Source: Axinella damicornis (taxonomy: Eukaryota; Porifera; Demospongiae; Axinellida; Axinellidae). From it: a stretch of DNA of 64,000 nt. The stretch is taken from positions 2,409,836-2,473,835 of the forward strand of contig OZ007511.1 of assembly GCA_963931865.1 (NCBI GenBank), read 5' to 3'. The position numbers were made by a program, and so were the translations under genes. The notes beneath the pieces are model-generated. The model did not search any database. It was not told the DNA's origin and saw only the letters and a program-made list of their open reading frames with translations. Shown piece after piece: positions 55,971 to 64,000 of the stretch (positions are counted from its first letter, which is position 1; every line of letters begins with the position of its first letter).

Positions 55971-58900
55971 ATGTCTTGGAAACGAAACAGCTGGACTGAG
56001 CAGAGATGCTTCCGCCTTCTCCCAGGATTCACGAATTTGCTGCTAGTGCTGCTAACGTGTGTCGCCAGCACGGAAGACCTTTCCGCCTTTGGGGCTGAGC
56101 ATGTGTGGGCGGTGAAGGTACGAGGCGGGGAGGAGGGATCGCAGGGAGAACTGACAGCGGTAGCTGACTCCACTGCCACTGACCTGGGTCTTGTGAATCG
56201 TGGCAGAATTGAGCCATTTCCAAACATCTTCCTGTTTGAGTTGGATGCTGGTAGCCGGAGTGGGCGTTCTGTCATGGCTACACACACTGTACTAGGACAG
56301 CACCCTGCAGTGGTGTGGACATCGAAGCAGCGTCCGCTTACACGTGTAAAACGTGATGTTCAGTTCAGTGATCCGTACTTCCCCAGGCAGTGGCACCTGG
56401 TGAGTATATGTACCTTAGCCTCGTACCCAGTCCCACGCCCAGCTTTTCGTCGCTTGCAGTACGGTACTGCAAGCGACGAAAAGCTGGGCGTGGGACTGGG
56501 AACGAGGCTACATGTACCTCGTAGTTGGTGTACCGTCTCACTGATGTCGCCAATAGCCTCATTCCCAGGCTCCCCTAGTCTCGTTTCCAGACCTCCCTCG
56601 GAACCCCTGTGGGGAATGAGGCTATGTCAGCAATGAGTCCATATACTGTCAATGTTGCTTATTACACCAGTGAATCTTTTACCTGCAACGTTCATCTTAG
56701 CATACTTGCATTGGACATTGTGCTACGTAATTACGTCTTGTGCACCAAATCCTTGTGCAATAAGAGGGTCTGATCACTTACAGACAGGTTTGATGAATGT
56801 TACAACCTACCAGAATATTTGGCAATGCCGATGAGATTATAGAACTACCCCATTCACTGCCATCGGCCCTCCCTCCCTCCCTCCCTCCCTCCCTCCCTCC
56901 CTCCCTCCCTCCCTCCCTCCCTCCCTCCCTCCCTCCCTCCCTCCCTCCCTTCTCTACTCATATCTTGCAGGTAAATCACCATGAGGTAGGGCACGACATC
57001 AATGTCACAGGGGTGTGGTCTAATCACGTCACTGGGAGAGGTGTTGTCGTAGCCGTGGTGGATGATGGTAAGGATAAAACCATCTAGGGAGTGGATTAGC
57101 CTCGTTCCCAGACGTTTGTGCAGGGGCCCAAGAGCTTGCGAATAAAGCTGGAGAGTGGATATGTTGGGAAGTAAATTTGGACTGATAACATACAATCTCG
57201 CCTTCATTTATCCCAGGTCTGGAACATACCAACCAGGACATCACACAGAACTATGTGAGTGTACCCCTGCCCCTAGCCTCATTCCCAGGCTCCCACGCGG
57301 CCTGGGAATGAGGCTACTCTGCCCCATCCATGTTGCATGTATCTACATGTGTATGCTACGTATCTAGTGTAGCCTTGTTCCCAGTCCCACGCCCAGCTTT
57401 TCGTTGCTTGCAGTACAGTAAAGCAGGGAGGGCCTGGTACATTTCCTCCCTTAAGGGTAGAAAGACGGTAGAAAGACCTAAAAGAATGTGGGCGTACGTG
57501 GGTCTCAGAACAGCAAGAAGAGCGAAGGTACCAGGTAACATACCACATGTATCTAGCTAGCGGGGGGCGACTGTCATACTCACCGAGCGTTGAATGTGTA
57601 GATGGTTGAATAACATGCAAAACGTTGCATCCTCGTTCTGAAATTTTGCCATTTGTCGATTACATCATGCTCACGTGAGGAAATGTACCAGGCCCTCCCT
57701 GCTTTACCGTACTGCAAGCGACGAAAAGCTGGGCGTGGGACTGGGAACGAGGCTAATCTAGTGTGTATGAGCATCGCAGGTACGGGTTTTGTCCAAAGTG
57801 ATCATGACTTTGCTGCATGTTCACGTGAAACTGTGTGGTACAGTAAACCACCTCAAGTGGACACTGTTCAGCTAACTGTTGACCAATCAGACTGCTGCAT
57901 TTGATACCTAGACAGGAAGAGTGAAGCTCTAAATTGCTTCAATTTCTCCACCAAATCGCACGCACACACGTTTACAGAATCCTCTAGGAAGTTATGACTT
58001 CAACGACAATGACAGAGATCCCATGCCCAACTTGAAAACCATACTGGACAACACACATGGCACCAAGTAAGTGTGAAACTCCACCCCCTGGTTATTAGAA
58101 CCAGTTATTAACTACTATACACAGACAGTTGATCCACTTTGGTGTAGACATTCCTCCTTGTACGCACTGAGGGTAGACAAAATGGTTTTGTCGAGGTCTT
58201 CCAGAGCTGAATGTACAGACAACAGCCTCGTTCCCAGATCGTTTGCAGTATGCAAATTAGCCTCATTCCCAGGCCCACATGCGAAATGCGGAAGTGGGCC
58301 CGGTGACACTTGGCAAAGTTCCCGTATGTGCACAGTCAGCATAACTGCGTAAGCGATTACATTCCTTACCTGGATGCATTCAAATCACGCAGAAGGTAGA
58401 GCTGTTGGTGATGGCTAAGTAGAAAGTCCTCACCAAGGAGCGACCAGAGGTGAGTCTTGAAGGCTAGAACAGCGGTTTTATCAAACGGCTACACTTTTCA
58501 CGGGGTAAAGAATGTAATTACTACGGGATAGGGAAGACGAACGTGATTCGCCTACCCGAAATCAAGACTGTTGAGCTCAGCACATATGGAAATTTTGCCA
58601 AGTGTCACCAGGCCCACTTCCGCGTTCCGCGTGTGGGCCTGGGAATGAGGTTATATGCAAATATGGAGGGGGGGGGGGGGGGGGGAGGCCTGGAAGATCT
58701 GATCACGTGTGTGGCGTACTGGAAGTGATCCGTGCTGGGGTTGGTTTGGGTCTGCCCCCCCCCCCCCCCCACTAACACAACTACACTATGTCTACCTGTA
58801 ATCACACATGTGAGGCCTTCAATCCCCTGCCTACTGCAAGTGATCAAACACTGGAGGTGCTGAAGGCTGGGAAGAAGTCTAACATGAAAGACCCGTGGAG

Positions 58901-60420
58901 CACTACACAAACTGTGTGCTCAAACTTCAGAGAAAAACACTCAAGTGCACTAACCTCTGAAAGGGATTGTTGTGGTAACGGAAGCCAGCGGTGTCGCTTA
59001 CCTGTGACTGGTATTTCCTTGTGGTGCCACCTGACACCTCACAGTCCAGATGCCTGCTGATTGGTTTCTGATTGATTGTGCATACTTGTGTAACATCCTC
59101 ACTAGGGATGAGTGTGCATGTATTACAGGTTTGTTATGGCTTCAGTGTGGTCTCGTTCCCAGTCCCTCATACGCGCGGAAGAGGGTCTGGGAACGAGGCT
59201 ACCTTCAGTGGTGCTACAATGTAGTAGTGATAAGGAGCAGCTTAGTCTTCTTCCCTGAAACTCCCCGAAAAGCGGAAAGAGGTTCTGGTATTCTGAGCTA
59301 CGTTTCTTGTCACAAGGGGCGGGGCTGTTATTGACCGACCAGATTAGCTAAGATGGGCCATGGGATGGGGATTGTGACTATAGACCTAGCCTCGTACCCA
59401 GGCCCGACCGCCCGAAAAAGAAGGGCCTGGTATCCACTGTTTGCGCATGCGCTTAATTTCCCAGAAATCTTGGGAAAATCGTGGACTACCGTGTTACATC
59501 CGTACAACCACAACGTCAAAATCGTGTACTACCGCTATATGTTCCGTGCAGCTTTCCTGAGTAACGACGGAGTTCGACGATTGAGCGTTCTCCCATGACC
59601 TTCAGTGGCTAAGTACTCCTGTAGGTGTCTCCAGCCAGCACAGGTAGCCTCCATTTCGGCCGTTTGCACAAAGAAGACGATTCTACACGGCTCACCGACC
59701 GAGGTTTGAACGTCTGTGTGCTACGAAGGATTACCGTTCGTCGTGAACTGTAAGTTAGCAAGAATTGCTAGCAATCCAGGGCAGTATAGCGCTAGTTGCC
59801 GTGTAGTTCTGGTGATATCCCGGCTCGATCGATCTCGTTCTGGTATAGGGGGTAGCTAGCTATATGAGCGTCACAGCATCAGCACGTGGCCATATTGTGC
59901 GTCATATGCCCCTCCCCCTTGGTCTTAGCCCAGATAATTACGCGCATGCGCTAACAGTGGATACCAGGCCCTTTCTTTTTCGGGCGGTCGGGCCTGGGTA
60001 CGAGGCTACTATAGACCATGATGTCATCATGTAATTCATCTGTCACCAACACACGTCTTGCAAATCTGAAATGCAAGATCATACTTACATATAGTGCTGC
60101 ACAATTTGCGATGCTCAGCCTCGTTCCCAGGCCCATTTTATCTCGCAGCTGTGGAGAAAGGCCTGGGGACGAGGATAACTGATGCATACGTTGCACACAC
60201 ACTCACACACCCCACTCACACCCCCCTATAACAGGTGTGCAGGTTTGATAGCAGCAGTAGCTAACGAGGTCTGTGCAGTGGGTGTGGCATACGGGGCACA
60301 GGTGTCCGGGATACGCATGCTGGATGGCACAGTGACGGACATCTTGGAGGGCAAGTCCTTCATACACAAGGCACACACCAACTGGATCTTTAGCTGCAGG
60401 TGTGTGTGTATATGTGTGTG

Positions 60421-60451
<31 letters not shown>

Positions 60452-63400
60452 ATGGTATGTGAGTGCATGTACGTGTGTGTGTGTGACTGACTACCATTGG
60501 GTGTTCTCACACCGATACAGCTGGGGCCCGGACGATAAAGGAAAGACTGTGGAGGGACCAGGATTTGTAGCGCAGGTGAGAGCTCACCTGTCCCTCCATA
60601 CATGTCCTCACCTGCCCCTCCCTCACACCCTCACCTGTCCTCCCTCCACACCCTCACCTGTCTCTCCCTCCACACCGTCACCTGTCTCTCTCTCCACACC
60701 GTCACCTGTACCTCCCTCCACATCCTCCCCCTTCTCTCCTCCCCCTTGCAGGAGGCCCTAAAGCTTGCGGCGTCCAAGGGGAGGTTTGGCTATGGAAATG
60801 TGTTTGTGTTTGCCTCTGGTAACGGCGGGACAGTGGGCGACAACTGTAACTACGATGGCTATGCAAACTCTGTCTACACAATCACTGTTGGTGAGTGTGT
60901 GGTTGTGTGGTCCTCGGACACACACATACACATGCACAACTCACACGCATCCTAACCCATACACATCCTCCACCCACTCACACACAAAGATGTACACATG
61001 AACCCTCGTACTCTATTCACCCTCACATGCATACTTCCCCCCACTCCATGCCTCACACACACACACACTCATACACACACATGCACTCACTCGCACCCCA
61101 CACACGCCCACACACCCCACATCCCCCCACACCCACACACCCACACACCCCCCACTCACACACACAGGTGCAGTGGATGAACAGAACCATATGCCATACT
61201 ATGCTGAGCTATGTCCAGCCATGTTGGCCGTAACCTATAGCAACGGGAGAAAGTATGGGGACAGGAGCATTGTGAGTATGGAGATGCTGAACTACAATCA
61301 GCTACAGCTACATGTGTTCACACACGTGCTGTGTATCTCACTCCCGGTCCACACAGTGCATGGCCTGGGAATGACTCTAGTTGCATGATGTCAACGCTTG
61401 TGTTCCTCCAGGTCACTACGGACGCCAGCATCCACAATGGCTGCACTACGTCCTTCTCTGGCACTTCAGCTGCGGCCCCCATTGCCTCCGGCATGATTGC
61501 CCTTGTGTTGCAAGTCAGGTGAGCTGACAGAAAGGTTGCGGAAACCATCCATGTATTTCCATGTTACCATGGTAACACACTTGCTATTGTACAGTGGACT
61601 ATTGTACAGTGGAACCCTTGTTAAAGAGCAAAACACTGGTATTTGTCCCCTGGAGGTATGGACACCTTGTTAATTCGGAGGGCCCAAGGATAACGGATGG
61701 TTAGAGGTTCCACTGTAGTATCTCGATGATACTGTCCCTCGATCCCCCCTCCTTCCTTCCCCCTCCTCCCTCCCCCTCCTCCCTCCCCCTCCTCTTTCCC
61801 TCCCTCCCTCCCTTCCTCCCTCCCTCCCTCCCTCCCTCCCTCCCTCCCTCCCTCCCTCCCTCCCTCCCTCTCCCTCCCTCCCTCCCTCCCTCTTCCTCCT
61901 TCCCTCCCCCTCCCTCCCTCCCTCCCTTCCTCCCTCCCTCCCTCCCTCCCTCCCTCCCTCCCTCCCTCCCTCCCTCCCTCCCTCCTCCCTCCCTCCCTCC
62001 CTCCCTCCCTCCCTCCCTCCCTCCCTCCCTCCCTCCCTCCCCCCATCCCTCACCCTTCCTCTTTCCCTCCCTCCCTCAGACCATGTCTGGGCTGGCGGGA
62101 CGTCCAGTCTCTGCTGGTGTACACAGCTAGGAAGGTAGATGTTGAGGGAGCTCAGTGGGTGAGAAACACCGCTGGGTTTGAGCACAGTGACCAGCATGGG
62201 TTTGGTCTGATGGACGCTTATCGCCTGACCCGTGCAGCCGGGGTACGTGAATGGCTGATTGTGTCAGTGTTGTTGATAATTCACTCATGTTAACAATACA
62301 CTATTGTTACTAAAAGTACGCCTCAAGTGGCTAATAATACACTCATGCTGCTAAATTTAGGTCACACCCGTGTTCATCAGAGCTATCCCGGAGTAGGTTT
62401 TCAAAGCTTCAATTCTACTGGCTATATAACAATATAAACCACACCCTAACCTGCCATAATATACCCTAAGTATGCACTGTATGACGTAATTGACCTAAGT
62501 GAACCAATCAGAAGCGAGCTTAGAAAACTACTCCGGTACTGTAGGTTCATCATGTTGTCCATGTGACTGTCCATGTGACTGTCCAGTTACCTATTACTAG
62601 CCTCATTGGCAGGCTCCACCCCTCCAGCCTTTAACTGCTATAGTATGCAAATGCGGCAGGGGAACATAGCGTAGACATACGGGGGGCAGTGCCCAACAAA
62701 GGATACATGTATTGTGATGTCCTCTAAGAGTGGCTGGAAAGTTTGCAATGAGCATCCTTGGCCAATGTCGTGTACGTACATGTACATTGTATGCTGCAAA
62801 CCATGTCTGTGCCATGGTGGCAGAGCATCACACGCTCACGCCAACTGACGCACTCACACGTACAACTGCACACACAAACTGTCACAGGTGTGGCCGTTAC
62901 TCTCCGATGTTCATGTGTGGTCATCTCCCTCCCACACCACCAACTCTCCCATTACTGGAACAGTGCCACTGACAGCGGAAGGCAAGCATGTACCATACTA
63001 GTCTCATTCCCAGACCAGCTGGTCTCATTCCCAGACCAGCTGGTCTCGTTCCTAGACCAGCTGGTCTCATTCCCAGACCACACTGGTCTCATTCCCAGAC
63101 CAGCTGGTCTCGTTCCCAGACCACACTGGTCTCATTCCCAGACCAGCTGGTCTCGTTCCTAGACCAGCTGGTCTCGTTCCTAGACCAGCTGGTCTCGTTC
63201 CTAGACCAGCTGGTCTCGTTCATAGACCAGCTTGTGCATTGGGTCTGGGACTGAGACTAGCAAAGTTTGGAGCAGCTGTATGACATGAGTGCATTGTACA
63301 CACCATGAGCATAATAACACCATGCTACTAGCTTCCCTAATGGAATTGTTTCCCTTTAATTACCCTCCAGTGGGTGTGGCAGACATACCAAATGACCTCC

Positions 63401-63690
63401 ACACACTGGAGTATGTGGAAGTGACTGTAAGTTGACAGACAGCGGTACTGGTGACCATGTCCGGTTAATGCTGTACTCATTCCTGAATGATGTCATCATT
63501 ATGTAATGTACTCATTCCTGAATGATGTCATCGTTATGTAATGTACTCATTCCTGAATGATGTCATCGTTATGTAATGCGTATTGCAGGTAACAGTGGAC
63601 CACTCATGCCGCGGAGCACTGGAGTTTGTCCTCACCTCTCCACACAACACACGGTCCACACTTGCCACAACGAGGAAGTATGACGAGTAC
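55971..63690 (+). CDS. PCSK7: PC7-type proprotein convertase (furin-like subtilase), 3' end beyond window
   Basis: This is a secretory-pathway serine protease cutting precursors after basic motifs. Exons: 55971-56399, 56971-57067, 57217-57254, 57978-58066, 60235-60399, 60521-60575, 60752-60890, 61168-61271, 61412-61518, 62080-62242, 62888-62981, 63371-63426, 63589-63690; 546 aa so far. A hydrophobic signal (about 27-38) and prodomain lead to the autocleavage motif RVKR (125-128). Catalytic residues are Asp174 (VVDDG), His215 (HGTKC), oxyanion Asn315 (ASGNGG) and Ser391 (SGTSAAAP). [45 protein letters not shown] and [17 protein letters not shown] fit PC7 rather than furin, PC1 or PC2. Exons 11-13 begin the P domain. 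Intron 11 is GC-AG. The last donor is ambiguous (63685 or 63690). The remainder of the P domain and any membrane anchor lie outside the window. Confidence 0.9.
56416..56510. mobile_element. Foldback MITE, 95 bp, 16 bp after the PCSK7 exon 1 donor
   Basis: TAGCCTCGTACCCAGTCCC, CACGCCCAGCTTTTCGTCGC and TTGCAGTAC are followed by the inverted copy, arms of about 47 bp. The arms are nearly identical to the outer arms of the 57370-57755 element, so this looks like its internal-deletion derivative. Flanks TATGTACCT and CATGTACCT match at 8 of 9 positions. Confidence 0.85.
56869..56950. repeat. PCSK7: (CCCT)n tract before the PCSK7 exon 2 acceptor
   Basis: About 80 bp of pure CCCT repeats end about 20 bp before the exon 2 acceptor (CAG at 56968-56970). 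Confidence 0.9.
57274..57316. mobile_element. Short foldback (TAGCCTC family) with 9-bp duplication
   Basis: TAGCCTCATTCCCAGGC and the inverted GCCTGGGAATGAGGCTA, 43 bp. Flanks CCCTGCCCC and CTCTGCCCC match at 8 of 9 positions. It lies 19 bp downstream of the exon 3 donor. Confidence 0.75.
57370..57755. mobile_element. Foldback MITE, 386 bp, ~79-bp arms
   Basis: The element starts TAGCCTTGTTCCCAGTCCC and ends GGGACTGGGAACGAGGCTA. Arms contain CACGCCCAGCTTTTCG and GGCCTGGTACATTTCCTC and their inverses. Flanks share ATCTAGTG exactly (left 57362-57369, right 57756-57763). It has no transposase and lies in PCSK7 intron 3. Confidence 0.85.
58258..58653. mobile_element. Foldback MITE, 396 bp, exact 9-bp target duplication
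   Basis: The element starts TAGCCTCATTCCCAGGCCC and ends GGGCCTGGGAATGAGGTTA. Arms of about 75 bp include GGAAGTGGGCC and GGTGACACTTGGCAAA and their inverses. It is flanked on both sides by TATGCAAAT. It lies in PCSK7 intron 4. Confidence 0.88.
58654..59386. other. PCSK7 intron 4, middle
   Basis: G17 (58668-58685) and C15 (58756-58770) runs flank a half copy of the CCCAG/GGTTGGTTTGGGTCTG family (58735-58757). A decayed foldback (TCTCGTTCCCAGTCCC ... GGGAACGAGGCTA) lies at about 59152-59202. No gene is seen. Confidence 0.5.
59387..60008. mobile_element. Foldback MITE, 622 bp, exact 9-bp target duplication
   Basis: The element starts TAGCCTCGTACCCAGGCCCG and ends CGGGCCTGGGTACGAGGCTA. Arms of about 70 bp include GCCCGAAAAAGAAGGGCC, GGTATCCACTGTT and GCGCATGCGC and their inverses. 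It is flanked on both sides by CTATAGACC. It is the longest member in the window. The interior of about 480 bp has no transposase-like frame. It lies in PCSK7 intron 4. Confidence 0.88.
60400..60486. repeat. PCSK7: (GT)n after the PCSK7 exon 5 donor
   Basis: The donor itself is the first unit of a GT-rich array (GTGTGTGTATATGTGTGTGT and so on). The preceding intron's acceptor at 60234 is CA-rich. Confidence 0.85.
60580..60745. repeat. PCSK7: ~27-bp CT-rich minisatellite in PCSK7 intron 6
   Basis: Five to six units of CCTCCACACCCTCACCTGTC fill the intron up to the exon 7 acceptor. Confidence 0.85.
60905..61164. repeat. PCSK7: CA-rich array before the PCSK7 exon 8 acceptor
   Basis: ACACACACATGCACTCAC and CCCACACACCC units run into the CAG acceptor at 61165-61167. 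Confidence 0.85.
61735..62076. repeat. PCSK7: (CCCT)n tract before the PCSK7 exon 10 acceptor
   Basis: About 340 bp of CCCT repeats with rare interruptions lead into the acceptor at 62077-62079. The overlapping open frames are artefacts. Confidence 0.9.
62243..62887. other. PCSK7 intron 10
   Basis: Intron of 645 bp with no clear mobile element apart from a fragment TAGCCTCATTGGCAGGC near 62598. Nothing else is supported. Confidence 0.5.
62999..63245. repeat. 20-21-bp tandem repeat derived from a foldback end
   Basis: About eleven units of GGTCTCATTCCCAGACCAGCT with variants (CGTTCC, CACACT). The unit resembles the TAGTCTC foldback terminus, and the array ends with GGTCTGGGACTGAGACTA, an inverted terminus. 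It looks like expansion of one arm of a foldback element in PCSK7 intron 11. Confidence 0.8.
63465..63578. repeat. 35-bp tandem repeat, 3 copies
   Basis: ATGTAATGTACTCATTCCTG plus AATGATGTCATCRTT, three times, directly upstream of the PCSK7 exon 13 acceptor. Confidence 0.88.
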
Positions 63691-64000
63691 GTACGCCCGT
63701 TAACACCTAGTTCCACACTTGCCTCAAGTATGTACGTCTTAACCCTTTCCCATCCACAGCATTTCCAAAGTTCATTTTCAGCCCTTAAAACGTACCATAA
63801 TTTCAGTTCCCTCTGCCTGTTGGCTTGAAACGGCTCCCAGAGGTCATTTCGGCCATTTTAAGCAGATACGTGACTCTAACCAGACCCACCAATTAACAGA
63901 CTTTACCCCCACACACATACAATGTACCATTGCATAACTCACCCTCACACACCTCCTCACATCATCATGACTTAAGTACTGCAGAAGGTCTGAATAACTG
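63691..64000. other. Intron of PCSK7 at the window edge
   Basis: No further exon can be recognised before the end of the window. The next P-domain exon is expected downstream. Confidence 0.5.

Noticed and set aside
62982..62995. GT donor at about 62990 for PCSK7 exon 11
   Set aside because: It shifts exon 12 into a frame that quickly meets a stop; the GC donor at 62982 keeps the P-domain frame.

Overview
This is nuclear DNA of an animal. The genes are split by GT-AG introns, there are no operons, and the non-coding sequence is full of microsatellites, minisatellites and short foldback transposons. Gene content (a class A GPCR, talin, a CPEB1-type RNA-binding protein and a PC7-type proprotein convertase), the compact introns and the divergent GPCR suggest a non-vertebrate metazoan. 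A sponge or another early-branching marine invertebrate is my best guess, but the sequence does not prove it.

Layout. (1) 1-2176: a single-exon rhodopsin-family GPCR on +, with its start codon directly behind a ~21-bp tandem repeat. (2) 2177-4657: intergenic, with one hAT-like MITE and two foldback elements. (3) 4658-29987: a complete talin gene on +. I resolved 43 coding exons whose phases join into 7,581 nt (2,526 aa plus stop), from FERM head to the C-terminal dimerisation helix. A 220-codon ORF of unknown meaning lies antisense inside talin intron 39. (4) 29988-31607: short convergent gap. (5) 31608-43365: a CPEB1-type gene on -, six coding exons, 461 aa, with two RRMs and the C-terminal zinc-binding domain. 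Its introns carry many minisatellites. (6) 43366-55970: about 12.6 kb with no gene I can support, containing foldback elements, a 31-bp-arm palindrome and several minisatellites, one of them 15 identical 27-bp units. (7) 55971 to the window edge: the first 13 coding exons of a PCSK7-like convertase on + (signal peptide, prodomain, complete catalytic domain, start of the P domain). It continues beyond the window.

The genes are unrelated housekeeping or signalling genes and form no pathway together: a surface receptor, an integrin-actin linker, a translational regulator and a secretory-pathway protease. Talin and CPEB converge; CPEB and PCSK7 diverge.

The most interesting non-genic signals are: (a) a family of foldback elements ending TAGCCTCRTTCCCAGGC, several flanked by exact 9-bp target duplications; (b) low-complexity tracts placed according to gene orientation, with G-rich or GT arrays just after splice donors and CCCT, CA or poly-C arrays just before acceptors, in genes on both strands; (c) a GC-AG intron in PCSK7 that the reading frame requires.
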